This document shows, piece after piece, positions 43,451-54,265 of a stretch of DNA of 64,000 bases. This stretch comes from Procambarus clarkii (Eukaryota; Arthropoda; Malacostraca; Decapoda; Cambaridae), in NCBI RefSeq assembly GCF_040958095.1, contig NC_091214.1, positions 7,425,600 to 7,489,599 on the forward strand, given 5' to 3'. Each line of letters starts with the position of its first letter. Within the stretch, counting starts at the first letter, position 1. The notes beneath the pieces were generated by a model that did no database searches, had not been told where the DNA came from, and worked only from the letters and a program-made list of their open reading frames with translations. Position numbers and translations under genes: made by a program.

Positions 43451-43860
43451 AAATCCTAAAATACTTGACCGAAGGATCTCAAATTTACAAAGGTAGAAAC
43501 ATTAGTTTACCAGAAAGATCGCAAATGGGTCTGGTTCTCTGGGGATCGTCCCAGGGGGAAGGTCCTGGGGAAGAACCGGTCCATTTTAAACCCCGAAACT
43601 GAATTATCCGCCTACACGCTACTCTTGGTTTTATCGACTCTCCGGTGAAGAGCGGAAGTCGGGGAGCGGGAAGAAATGTTTTCCCGGCATTCGGGGTTAC
43701 AGTGTGACGAATTGGTCAGGTCATCTCCAACTCGGGTTCCCATTTTGGGGAGTATGAGACCGCCAGGAGGCTGGACGCGAGGCATCAGTGATGCTGTTGG
43801 ATTTCAGGAGAGTGGATGATGCAGCATTTCGTGGTGTCAGTGGTGCAAGGCATGATTCTT
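43451..43860. repeat. Duplicated segment (also 48611-49040)
   Basis: GGTCTGGTTCTCTGGGGATC, GGGTTACAGTGTGA and GATGCAGCATTTCGTGGTGT match 48690-49010. GC-richer than the surroundings. The minus strand has overlapping ORFs (about 75-80 codons) in the 48.6 kb copy but no recognised product, and the two copies differ by indels. Confidence 0.7.
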
Positions 43861-44690
43861 GATAATGACATAGAGATGTCAATTAATAGTGAGAAATGCT
43901 TCTCAGCTTCACAATTCAAATCAGAAGTTCATCAGACGACTTCTGAAACTTTTCCCAAGCGACCAAATCCATCCCTAACCTGGCTGACCGCCGGCCATTT
44001 TGACGGTCAAGAGGACTATGGTCTTCAGCCAAAGTTTTGGGTCACTTGTTTAACAAGAATTCTTTAGTGTTCAGAAAGTTTTATGTCGTCCGCATCAGTG
44101 AAACACTTTATTCTTTTGACTTTAAAAGCAAAGGATAATAAAGTTCAGACATACAGGCTTTATATTTTATGGTAGTTAGTGTGTTGTTAGTGGCTGTTAG
44201 CGTTTATAATAATAATGAATAATAATAATAATATTGAGAAAATCAGAAAACTTGAGAAAGATTCGAACTTATGTTCTGGGTACACCCAAGCAACCCGTCC
44301 TCGACTCAAGTCCATTACATTCAGCGGTCGACCCCACAGACGCATTCATATATTTTAACATGCTGTTCATTCAAAACGGGAATTTTCTCAAGTATAAATT
44401 AATATTATAATATATTAGCATATTGTGTATATATAGGCATAGGTTAGGTTAGGTGTTTAGGTTCTGTTGGTGATTATTTGTATTTGTAGTACGTGGGTGA
44501 AGCATTTACAGCGTTGTGATTCGAACAAAATTCGTCAGTGAAGCACTTGTTCCGGATATGTTCGAACGTCAGCAGTTGTGGGTCGTGTGTAAACCGCTTT
44601 TCATTCATAAACAGGGGGTTTGGCGGGTGCATGGAATCACTTTTGGATCTTTGTTTGGAGGACGGGCTGACCCAAGAGCACAGGTTCGAG
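43861..44690. other. Unassigned sequence with a tRNA-like relic
   Basis: No gene. 44225-44345 read on the minus strand includes AAGTTCGAATCT, a B-box-like word with tRNA-Leu/Ser-like layout, probably a SINE head. AGGTTAGGTTAGG at 44443-44455 is a short TTAGG-like run. Confidence 0.35.
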
Positions 44691-44805
44691 CCCTCCTCAA
44701 GATTCCTACTCATTTTCTCACTGACACCGATAGAGGCGAGACCAAAGAGCCAAAGCTAAACCTCTGCAAGCACAGCTACGTGAGTACATCCCATTATTGT
44801 ATTTG
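44690..44805 (+). mobile_element. SINE fragment
   Basis: GGTTCGAGCCCTCCTCAAGA, GAGACCAAAGAGCCAAAGC and CAAGCACAGCTACGTGAGTA. A copy with GGTTCGAACCC is at 58275-58385. tRNA-like B box then a body common in crayfish repeats. Confidence 0.6.
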
Positions 44806-45640
44806 TTAACTATTTAATAACTGTAAACAAAGCCGCCAAAGATAGAGAAAAGATGTACAGGTTCGTAATTGTTTGCGTAACTGCTTCGTGAATCTGGCCC
44901 CTGGATTCACGAAGCAGTTACGCAAGCACCTACGAACCTGTACACCTTTTGTTCAATATCTGGCGGGTTTATATAATATATAAAAGTTTATATAATATTT
45001 ACAATATATGTAAATACATATATTAAACAGTGTACAATGAGCTCCGAGGCGTCAGGACGCTGTTTATAACAATAACAACATTTGCTTATGGAAGTTCGAC
45101 GCTCGTCAGCTGTTTAACGTCAACAAAGCCGCCAAAGATTGAGAAAGCTGTATATAGCATCGAAGGTAGTTGCGTAACTGCTTGTTCAATCCTGGCTCTT
45201 TAAGGCAGTTTGACTGGTCCTTGAGGTTGTTAATAATATATTTCAACAAATGCATAACATCAGATTACAGTGTTGCTCGTCTAGTAGGTACAGTATTTTT
45301 GTATTTAAACAATGTACTAGTTATTCTCAGGGTTGCTAGATAAGGATATCTGGCACCATTGCTAACGCGTCATTTACACATGTGCCGTCGCTTCCGAGGA
45401 GGAATGGTCGAGACAGTTAACGGCGTCATTCACCACCTAGTCCAGTAGTTAACAAGTGTCGTATCATTTGCTCCAAAAGCTCCTGACGTGATCCAAGGTG
45501 TAATAGGGCATGAACCCGAGCAAGGAGGTACAAATAGCTCTCATTTGTTGGTTGTAGCGGCACCGCCGCTGAGGGAGCGCGCCAAGCCAGCGTTCGTCAG
45601 TCAGTAATCTAGTTTGGGCCTCGGCGTTCGTGTGGTGGAT
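44806..45640 (+). repeat. MITE halves and R3 repeat, copy 2
   Basis: Palindrome CTTCGTGAATCTGG...CCTGGATTCACGAAG at about 44885, MITE to about 45195, R3 to GTGGTGGATCC at 45640, where it joins the LINE fragment directly. Confidence 0.75.
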
Positions 45641-46055
45641 CCAGGTGAACAGCATGGGTGTCATAAGCACAATCAGAGAACACTGTATAAACATCAGAGG
45701 TTACCTTGAGGAGGTTCCGGGGCTCAGCGACCCCGTGGCCTGGTCGTCGACCAGGCCTTCTCGTTGCTGGACTGGTCAACCAGGTTGTTGGACGAGGCTG
45801 CTCGCGTCCCAGAGGTCCACGATTGTTCAACATCCTCCCAGCGAGTATATGAAATATTGCCGGAACAACCATGGACATCTTGAAAAGAAAACTAGATAGT
45901 TTTCTTCAAGAAGGGCCGGACCAACCGGGTTGTGGCTAGTATGTGGGCCTGCAGACCGCTCCAAGCAACAGTCTGGTGGACCAAGCTCTCACATGCCAAG
46001 CCTGGCCTCGGGCCGGGCTTGGGGAGTGGAAGAAATCCCAGAACCCCATCACGCA
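45641..46055 (+). pseudogene. 3'-terminal LINE fragment with nested insertion
   Basis: AGGTGAACAGCATGGGTGTC to CCAGAACCCCATCACGCAG. Nested insertion at 45701-45809 flanked by CAGAGG, at the identical position to that at 41231. Closest to the copy at 41170. Confidence 0.65.
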
Positions 46056-46330
46056 GACTCTCTTACTACACTCCCAGGCTCCAATGTTCACTTGCTACAC
46101 TCCCAGGATCTCTCGCTAGGCTCCAATGTTCACTTGCTACACTCCCAGGATCTCTCGCTAGGCTCCAATGTTCACTTGCTACACTCCCAGGCTCTCTCGC
46201 TAGGCTCCAATGTTCACTTGCTACACTCCCAGGATCTCTCGCTAGGCTCCAATGTTCACTTACTACACTCCCAGGCTCTCTCGCTAGGCTCCAATGTTCA
46301 CTTGCTACACTCCCAGGATCTCTTGCTATG
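46056..46330 (+). repeat. Minisatellite array 5, 42-bp dimeric unit
   Basis: Six copies of CTCCAATGTTCACTTGCTAC+A followed by CTCCCAGGATCTCTCGCTAG+G: two 21-bp variants amplified together. Confidence 0.95.
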
Positions 46331-47430
46331 CTTCGTAAAAAAACAATATAATTTAGTTTGCTATTAGTAGTCAATTTTTGTCTATATTTTTTTCCTCTTT
46401 AATTACGAATATAGCTTCAAGATTTATATAGCATTTAATTATAGATATGTAAGAAAATCAACAAAAAGATTTAAATTGTATTATATATTTTTAAAGAGTG
46501 TTTACAAATATTTTATTGTTTATTTAGTATTTTACAAACGATAATATAAATGTTTTCCCTAAACTTTTTCTTAAAATTTATCTCTTTATATTATGAGCGC
46601 CGCGACGTACTTTACTTACACCATCTGGTCACCACTTGGTCCAGGAGACATCTCCCGTCACGCAGGATGCAGTCGCGCCTCCACAGATCTCCAGTATCAG
46701 CTCTTGATACTGGAAATGGCTCAAAAGGGCCACCACTTACGGGCTATTCATGCCCGTGCCACCTCTTGGGTGGCTTAATCTTCATCATCTTCTTCGTACG
46801 TTACTTCACGGGAGACATCTCCCGTCACGCAGGGTGCAATCGCACCTCCACAGATCTCCAGTATCATCTATTGATACTAGTAATGGCTCAGAAAAGCCTC
46901 CACTTACGGGCTATTCATGCCCGTGCCACCTTTTGGGTGGCTTAATCTTCGTCGTACGTTACTTCTCGGAAGTTGTGATGATAATTTTGTAACAATATAT
47001 ATAGTATATATCAATGAAGATGGTAAAGAAAAGTGTAAATGGATGTCGTCGTCTGATCTTCCATTTTTCTCTCAAAGAGCATCGCTTCTGGCTCGTATGC
47101 ATTATATAAGGCCAAAAATTTTCCTTCTAGAAAATTAAAGCGACTCGTGAAAGTGACGTACTGTCCCGTTTTCTGTTATGGTCCTCTAGTAGGTTAGGAA
47201 TGGATTCTAAGGCCATCGTTTTCTTGACGATAGGAAGCCTTAGGAGGACGGGCTGCTGCAACACCTCCAGAAGGAGGTTAATTTGGCCTCCTTTTTTTCG
47301 GGGGGGGGGGGGGAAGGTTTTCTAAAAAGAAATTACCTTACGTATATTTAAACAGCTCTGGGGACTGAAGGCTTACAATAACCATTGACGTAGTTGCCGT
47401 TGGCAACACTACACGCGGGGGAGGGAGGGG
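46331..47430 (+). repeat. Complex repeat unit 6: AT spacer, two SINE-like insertions, R1
   Basis: Landmark at 46345, AT spacer to 46615, inserted repeats at 46640-46960, then R1 at 47000-47430 (TGTCCCGTTTTCTGTTATGG at 47161) with poly-G at 47300 and 47416. Continues as R2. Confidence 0.8.
46640..46960 (+). mobile_element. Two tandem copies of a short retroposon
   Basis: GGAGACATCTCCCGTCACGC, CCTCCACAGATCTCCAGTAT, TTACGGGCTATTCATGCCCG and GCCACCTCTTGGGTGGCTTA, first at 46646-46783, second at 46810-46947. Other copies at 50370-50540 (with an ATCAATCAATCAAC tail) and 54626-54780. The inner CACCTCTTGGGTGG is a hairpin. A SINE-like repeat typical of crayfish as I remember it. Confidence 0.65.
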
Positions 47431-48510
47431 GGAGGGGGGCCGGCAGTGTAGAGACGAGTCAAGTTATTAACTTTTAATTTTAGCATCGTAAAACATGTTT
47501 GATTTAGGTTAAATCTTCGGGACTTTAGTCCGTAATTTGTTAAGTGTTAGAATTTGGTCATATGCGTATATATTTTTTTTTTTTTTTTACACTAGAGTTC
47601 TTACATTATTGTAGCATTTTGATTATAATGAAGTAAAAGATAGATAAAGATTGTCTGTTAAGTTGTCTCTATGAGGCTGGAGACCAGATAATTAGTGCTA
47701 TCCTACCCCAATTTTGCAAAATGGTTGGTCTGGGGTATGGGACGCACATAGGCTACTCGTGGTCGGTCCTATTATTCAAGAGAAGGTCGAGCCCAACTGT
47801 GACACAACCACCACCACCACAACATTGGTGAAAGGTTGCCAGCCGAGTACCTGCATTTTTCTCTCGAAAACGATGACCTTGAATTCTCTATGACATATTC
47901 TGAGAGTTACGGAGGGAAGAGAAAGAACAAATCCACAAGGGCCGTGATGAGGGTTCGAACCTACGTCCGGGTTAGTTATTTTTGTTAGAAAGTTACAGGG
48001 TTAGAGAGACGAGGATAGAGGCTACACTTGGATAGTAAAATAGATGAAAGAGACCCTCCTCCTCTATCCCCCCCCCCCCCCCTTCCTAGTTATAATATAA
48101 GGCGACATTCAATTTAAGCAACAGCCTATAACAGGGCAAATTAAACTGCCTAATATTATAGTGCCATTAAATTTGCAGATATACTCAATATTAAATTTTG
48201 TCACACAGTCTTCCCTCAGCAACGTCTTAAATTAAGCAACAAGTCTCTTTAATCAGTTAGGCCAAAGGAACATAAGCAAACTCAGCCCGCGGTGTTGTCA
48301 TAAAGTTATGGTAAGGTCTATAAGGCCTGTTTATACCAGTTACCCCTCCTCGACTCACCATTCATCCCTCAGCGTCCTAAATACACATACACACACTTAC
48401 ATGCCTATGGTGTATGTGTATGTATGCCTATATACACATATACATGTTTATGGTGTATTTTAGCGTTCATCTGCAGTTACAAGGACCTATAGTGTGTGTG
48501 TGTAAAGTAC
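47431..48510 (+). repeat. R2 repeat, copy 3
   Basis: GTAGAGACGAGTCAAGTTAT to AGTGTGTGTGTGTAAAGTAC; colinear with 6431-7455 and 42061-43142, including the minus-strand SINE. Confidence 0.85.
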
Positions 48511-48524
48511 ATCTAAAATCCTGT

Positions 48525-48610
48525 TTAAGCATCCTGTAATGTAAGAAAATCCTGTTTTAGCACACTTCACGGGAAGAAAATCCTGTTTTAGCACACTGTA
48601 CTGAAAGCCA
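48525..48610 (+). repeat. 30-31-bp minisatellite, short allele-like copy
   Basis: Two and a half copies of GAAAATCCTGTTTTAGCACA, corresponding to the nine at 43143-43450. Confidence 0.85.
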
Positions 48611-49040
48611 ATGAAAACAAATCCTAAAATACTTGACCGAAGGATCTCAGACTTACAAGGGGTAGAAACATTAGTTTACTAGAAACATCGCAAATAGGTC
48701 TGGTTCTCTGGGGATCATCCCAGGGGGAAGGTCCAGGGGAAGAACCGGTCCATTTTAAACCACGAAACTGAATTATCCGCCTACACGCTACTCTTGGTTT
48801 TATCGATGGTGAAGAGCGGAAGTCGGGGAGCGGGAAGAAACGTTTTCTCGGCATTCGGGGTTACAGTGTGATGAATTGGTCAGGTCATCTCCATCTCGGG
48901 TTCCCATTTTGGGGAGCATGAGACCGCCAGGAGGCTGGACGCGAGGCATCAATGATGCTGTGATGCTGTTGGGTTTCAGGCAAGTGGATGATGCAGCATT
49001 TCGTGGTGTCAGTGGTGCAAGGCATGATTCTTTGGTGCGC
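48611..49040. repeat. Duplicated segment (also 43451-43860)
   Basis: See 43451. The copy has a GATGCTGTGATGCTGTTGGG slip duplication. Minus-strand ORFs at 48624-48854 and 48800-49042 are not assignable. Confidence 0.7.
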
Positions 49041-49089
49041 ACATGAGTGGATTGTTCTCTCGCGAGTGTGTGAGTGATTGAGGGATGTG

Positions 49090-49260
49090 GGTGTGTGTGT
49101 GTATACTCACCTATTTGTACTCAACTATTTGTGCTTGCGGGGGTTGAGCTTTGACTCTTTGGTCCCGCCCTCTCTACCGTCAATCAACTGGTGTACAGAT
49201 TCCTGAGCCTACTGGGCTCTATCATATCTACATTTAAAACTGTGTATGGAGTCAGCTGTG
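49090..49260. mobile_element. Dispersed repeat fragment
   Basis: TACTCACCTATTTGTACTCA, GCGGGGGTTGAGCTTTGACT, GATTCCTGAGCCTACTGGGC and AACTGTGTATGGAGTCAGC. On the minus strand the start and the GAGCC/CCCCGCAAGCACAA motif relate to the SINEs above. Recognised as a frequent decapod repeat; class uncertain. Confidence 0.5.
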
Positions 49261-49700
49261 TGTGTGTGTGTGTGTGTATGGCTACATGTATACACACACA
49301 CACAAACACACAAGGGGTGACAAAAGGGGAGGCGGGTGAGGGGGTTAATTAAAAACAGGTGTAGCTATCCTGTGTGCTCACAGAGGGCCATCAATAGGGG
49401 CCGCGAACCTCCGGGATATTGATGCGTGTAGCTGTGTTATTGCTCCAAAGTCCTGTCACTGTGGCTGTTGGTATTAACCGCCTGTCCACACGGAATGACC
49501 TATATATATATTGTTAGCTGAGTGTGCGTGCTTGTTTTTGCGTGTGTGTGTTTGGGGGGGGTACATGTTTGTGTGCTTGCGTGTCTGCTTTCCAAACTGT
49601 CTTCTAATACAGATATATATGGATTTCAACGGAATTTGGATAGCAGGAATCCATAGTTATCCAAGCTAGGTAGTCGCAGTCAAGGGGTTAAGAGTTTACA
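49261..49700. other. TG/CA microsatellites and unassigned DNA
   Basis: Short (GT)n and (AC)n runs at 49256-49312 and 49530; otherwise nothing recognised. Confidence 0.6.
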
Positions 49701-49701
49701 T

Positions 49702-49775
49702 CGGCTGACAGGCTGACCCCCTGACAGGCTGACCCCCTGACTGACTGACCCCCTGACAGACTGACCCCCTGACAG
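49702..49775 (+). repeat. 16-17-bp tandem repeat
   Basis: About four and a half copies of GACAGGCTGACCCCCT with CTGACTGACT variants. Confidence 0.85.
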
Positions 49776-50096
49776 ACAGGACAAATGCTTCAACTTATGT
49801 TTGCGGTTCGGCTTAAGGCCTGTATTAACCTCCAGAGAGTTATCAAGGCTATCGCATGAGATTATTAACCAACCAGAAAGTATACTTCAGTCCTGAATAT
49901 TGTCCAGGAGTAAACTCTAAGTGGGTTGTCTTCACAGGGTATATACGTCCCTGTGTCCCTGAGGCTTATATCCAGTTACAGTCCCCCGCTCGTGTGCCAG
50001 GTAAGTCCACTACGGGCTCACCATAGCCCATGCTACACCCCCCGCAAGCACAACTAGGTGAGTACATCCCATTAATGTATTTCTTCATCCAATAAT
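49776..50096. other. Unassigned DNA
   Basis: Contains a SINE scrap GGGCTCACCATAGCCCATGC (50010-50030) and CCGCAAGCACAACTAGGTGA (50041-50060). No gene. Confidence 0.4.
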
Positions 50097-50206
50097 AATA
50101 ATAATAATGATAATAATAATAATGATAATAATAATAATGATAATAATAATAATGATAATAATAATAATGATAATAATAATAATGATACTAATAATAATAA
50201 TAATTC
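50097..50206. repeat. (AATAATGAT)n microsatellite
   Basis: Trinucleotide-based array of AAT with a TGAT every 15 bases, about 110 bases. Confidence 0.95.
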
Positions 50207-50369
50207 GTAGTAATTTGGTGATTGCTGTTGATAAATACGAAAGCTATACTACGACATCGGGACGAGGGGCCAGATTCACTATGATTCACTCAGATTCACA
50301 CGTAACTAAGCAGTTACGCAAGCACTTACGAACGAACGTCAACAACAGTTCACCATTTGGTCACCACTT
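50207..50369. repeat. MITE terminus scrap
   Basis: GGGGCCAGATTCACT, AAGCAGTTACGCAAGCACTT: broken copy of the 7617 MITE end, also at 58498-58545. Confidence 0.6.
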
Positions 50370-50540
50370 GGTCCGGGAGACATCTCCCGTCACGCAGGGT
50401 GCAGTTGCGCCTCCACAGATCTCCAGTATCATCTTTTGATACTGGTAATGGCTCGAAAGGGCCACCACTTACGGGCTATTCATGCCCGTGCCACCTCTTG
50501 GGTGGCTTAATCTTCATCAATCAATCAACAACAGTTGATT
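50370..50540 (+). mobile_element. Short retroposon copy with (ATCA)n tail
   Basis: Same family as 46640-46960; ends TTAATCTTCATCAATCAATC. Confidence 0.7.
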
Positions 50541-51487
50541 GACAGTTGAGAGGCGGGCCGAAAGAGCAACACTCAACCCCCGCAAGCACAACAACTAGGT
50601 GAATACATCTTTCCTCAACCGCCAAAGATTAAGGAAAGGTGCACAGGTTCGTAAGTGCTTACGTAACTACTTCGTGAATCTGGCCTCCTGGATTCACGAA
50701 GCAGTTACGCAAGCACTTACGAACTTGTACATCTTTTGAACAATCACTGGCGGGTTTGTTTACATATATTAAACAGTGTACAATGAGCTGCGAAGCGCCA
50801 GGAGACTGTTGATAACAATAAAAACATTTGCCTATGAAAGTTCCGACGCTCGTCAGCTGTTTAATGTCAACAAAGCCGCCAAAGATTGAGAAAGATGTAT
50901 ATAGCGTCGAAGGTAGTTGCGTAACTGCTTGTTCAATCCTGGCTCTTTAAGGCAGTTTGACTGGTCCTTGAGGTTGTTAATAATATATTTCAACAAATGC
51001 ATAACATCAGATTACAGTGTTGCTCGTCTAGTAGGTACAGTATTTATGTATTTAAACAATGTACTAGTTATTCTCCGGGTTGCTAGATAAGGATATCTGG
51101 CACCATCGCTAACGCGTCATTTACACAGGTGCCGTCGCTTCCGAGGAAGAAGGTCGAGACAGTTAACGGCGTCATTCACCACCTAGTCCAGTAGTTAACA
51201 AGCGTCGTGTCATGTGCTCCAGAAGCTCCTGAAGTGATCCAAGGTGTAATAGGGCATGAACCCGAGCAAGGAGGCACAAATAGCTCTCATTTGTTGGTTG
51301 TAGCGGCACGCCGCTGAGGGAGCACGCCAAGCCAGCGTTCGTCAGTCAGTAATCCAGTTTGGGCCTCGGCGTTCGTGTGGTGGATCCGGCTTGAGAAGCA
51401 GCTAAGTTGATTATTATTAGATTTATTAATTTATTAAATTAATTATCTTAATATAATTGGGATAATTAATTATCCCCCCCCCCCTCC
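50541..51487 (+). repeat. SINE/MITE/R3 block, copy 3
   Basis: TTGATTGACAGTTGAGAGGC at 50532, palindrome at 50655-50720, MITE to 50945, R3 to AT-rich end and poly-C at 51474-51487. Confidence 0.8.
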
Positions 51488-51968
51488 CCGTGTCCTCTGG
51501 TCACGAAGAGTCTTTTTCTTTTAAATGTCAACTTCTTGTGCTTAGTCCTCTTGCCCCAATACGTCACATTCATGACGGAGTCGACCAATCCCTTAATAAA
51601 TGGGACGTGTTCTTACGAATTAAAGCGCCATAATACTGACGTTTTGATATGCATACGCCACGATGGGGTTGGGGGGGTTGGTTGGGTTCGTACGCTTCTG
51701 GTTAGGCTAAGAGTTGTTTTTTTTCGGAGTGGAAAATTCAGAAAAAGGTTTGGATGTATAGGCTTCGTTGAATCTATAATCTAGTGATTGGTAGTAGATT
51801 GGTAGTGATTGGTAGTTCTGGGAACGAGGTTTGGGTGGTTATAGGCGGTCATAGGCATTAGTTACAGGCGGCTTGGGGGTCGTCCCCCAATGCAACTTGC
51901 ATATAATGGTAAATACAAAAAAAAATCTAATCTCGCCAAGGTCTATCCAGGGTATTATTTCCTTCAAG
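51488..51968 (+). repeat. Uninterrupted copy of the LTR-element target region
   Basis: 51488-51663 corresponds to 25171-25350 and 51664-51968 to 30966-31308. The junction at the insertion site is intact here, proving the LTR element boundaries. Confidence 0.93.
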
Positions 51969-53154
51969 CTCCCAGGCTCTCTCGCTACACTCCCAGGCTC
52001 TCTCGCTACACTCCCAGGCTCTCTCGCTACACTCCCAGGCTCTCTCGCTACACTCCCAGGCTCTCTCGCTACACTCCCAGGCTCTCTCGCTACACTCCCA
52101 GGCTCTCTCGCTACACTCCCAGGCTCTCTCACTACACTCCCAGGCTCTCTCGCTACACTCCCAGGCTCTCTCGCTACACTCCCAGGCTCTCTCGCTACAC
52201 TCCCAGGCTCTCTCGCTACACTCCCAGGCTCTCCCGCTACACTCCCAGGCTCTCTCGCTACACTCCCAGGCTCTCTCGCTACACTCCCAGGCTCTCCCGC
52301 TACACTCCCAGGCTCTCTCGCTACACTCCCAGGCTCTCTCGCTACACTCCCAGGCTCTCTCGCTACACTCCCAGGCTCTCTCGCTACACTCCCAGGCTCT
52401 CTCGCTACACTCCCAGGCTCTCTCGCTACACTCCCAGGCTCTCTCGCTACACTCCCAGGCTCTCCCGCTACACTCCCAGGCTCTCTCGCTACACTCCCAG
52501 GCTCTCTCGCTACACTCCCAGGCTCTCTCGCTACACTCCCAGGCTCTCTCGCTACACTCCCAGGCTCTCTCGCTACACTCCCAGGCTCTCCCGCTACACT
52601 CCCAGGCTCTCTCGCTACACTCCCAGGCTCTCCCGCTACACTCCCAGGCTCTCTCGCTACACTCCCAGGCTCTCCCGCTACACTCCCAGGCTCTCTCGCT
52701 ACACTCCCAGGCTCTCTCGCTACACTCCCAGGCTCTCTCGCTACACTCCCAGGCTCTCTCGCTACACTCCCAGGCTCTCTCGCTACACTCCCAGGCTCTC
52801 TCGCTACACTCCCAGGCTCTCTCGCTACACTCCCAGGCTCTCTCGCTACACTTCCAGGCTCTCTCGCTACACTCCCAGGCTCTCTCGCGACACTCCCAGG
52901 CTCTCTCGCTACACTCCCAGGCTCTCTCGCTACACTCCCAGGCTCTCTCGCTACACTCCCAGGCTCTCTCGCTACACTCCCAGGCTCTCTCGCTACACTC
53001 CCAGGCTCTCTCGCTACACTCCCAGGCTCTCTCGCTACACTCCCAGGCTCTCTCGCTACACTCCCAGGCTCTCTCGCTACACTCCCAGGCTCTCTCGCTA
53101 CACTCCCAGGCTCTCTCGCTACACTCCCAGGCTCTCTCGCTACACTCCCAAGCT
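51969..53154 (+). repeat. Minisatellite array 4 (about 56 copies of 21 bp)
   Basis: The most homogeneous array: mostly exact CTCCCAGGCTCTCTCGCTAC+A with occasional CCCG, CACT, TTCC and CGACA variants. CCCG units recur with irregular spacing (52237, 52297, 52460, 52592, 52634, 52676). Stop-free in several phases on both strands. Left flank is the same as that of array 1. Confidence 0.97.
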
Positions 53155-53945
53155 CAGGAGGAAACTGTTTCCTCCTCAGGAGGAGGAGAAAACAGCTGGA
53201 AGCCAACGACAGCCCCTGTGAACAATGTGTGGGAGAAAGGAACGGAGATAATTAAGGCGAGCCAAGGGAAAGTAGGTAATGCCGCTGAAAAAAAATAAAA
53301 ACTTGTGAGGGCAAGATTCAGGACAATATAGTGAACTCGGAGGTTGGTACTCAAATATTGGAATATCTAAAAAAAAAAAAAGTATATCAGAGGATTGAGG
53401 CATTAGAAAAATTAGCTATGGAGTTGTAGACGGGGTGAAGATGGTGGTGAAACAGGACGTGAAATAAAAAGTGAAACAGGACGTGAAATGGAAAATGAAA
53501 CAGGACGTGAAATAGAAAGTGAAACGTGCGTAGAAGAAAGTAAGGAAGAACATGACGTATTGATGATAGAGGATAGTCAGGAAAATGAACTTTCTAGTAG
53601 TGTTAGCGGTGTTCAAGCTTCTGTAGTGACAAATGTCGAAACAAAGGTTAAAGTAAAACGGTAGACAGAATTAAAAAAAAATAGATATGAATAATATTAC
53701 CTTTGATGTTAGTAGCTGTTGTGCAAGTGAAGAGAAAGCAAAAATGTTAGTGTTGAGAGAGTGTCGAAGAAACTCTCGTATCTCATGGAATGTGACGGAC
53801 AGGGCAATGGTAGTTTTATTATTAATCATGGATGAAAGTAGAGTGAGGATATTGTCTTGGAACGTTAATGGGTTAAAAACTAGTGCGGTGGATGTACTCT
53901 ATTATACTCTTAGAGAGTACTATATTAACCTGAAATGTTAAATGG
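53155..53945 (+). pseudogene. 5' fragment of an L1-like non-LTR element
   Basis: 53160-53655 looks like a degraded ORF1: acidic, charged sequence with a 27-bp tandem repeat at 53447-53530 encoding ETGREIKS/ETGREMEN/ETGREIES, ending VVTNVETKVKVKR at a stop near 53661. Then 53829-53940 encodes the start of an endonuclease, RVRILSWNVNGLKTSAVDVL, stopped at 53938-53940. RT and all later parts are missing, so the element is 3'-truncated or recombined. A retroviral or cellular origin is less likely given SWNVNG. Confidence 0.55.
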
Positions 53946-54080
53946 GATTCTTGTATTTGTACTCTCTGAATTTGTGCGCCCCTTGAGGGACTTGAAATAG
54001 GGGGGGGGGGGAGGGTAGAAATAGCCTAAGCTACTCTATCCCTTTGAGATGTATCTTTTTTCTTTTCTCAAAAAACATAC
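53946..54080. other. Unassigned DNA with poly-G
   Basis: Poly-G at 54000-54011. Nothing else recognised. Confidence 0.4.
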
Positions 54081-54265
54081 TTGAACCAAGCTCTCTGGCT
54101 ACGCTCCCAAACTCTCTCTTCTACGCTCCCATGTTCTCACGCTACGCACTAAAGCCCTTTCCCTTTGCTCCCAGGTTCTCTCGCTACGTCCCCAGGCTCT
54201 CTCGCTACGCTTCCATGTTCTCTTGCTACATTCCCAGACTCTCTTGTTACGATCCCAGGTTTTCT
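54081..54265 (+). repeat. Degenerate 21-bp minisatellite
   Basis: About eight diverged units (CTCCCATGTTCTCACGCTAC, CTCCCAGGTTCTCTCGCTAC, TTCCATGTTCTCTTGCTAC). May represent the older, unexpanded form. Confidence 0.85.

Noticed and set aside
44443..44455. A telomere or interstitial telomere tract
   Set aside because: Only two to three TTAGG-like words; too short.
46550..46992. ORFs of 80-131 codons
   Set aside because: They run across two tandem copies of a short retroposon in different frames; not conserved at 50370 or 54626.
48624..49042. Overlapping minus-strand ORFs of 76 and 80 codons in the duplicated segment
   Set aside because: The equivalent segment at 43451-43860 has indels that break them; no recognisable domain.
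51839..53255. Overlapping ORFs of 440-460 codons (GSLATLP, LSRYTPR, SVAREPG repeats)
   Set aside because: The 21-bp unit is a multiple of three and stop-free in several phases, so every frame stays open. No codon-level selection: variants hit all positions equally.
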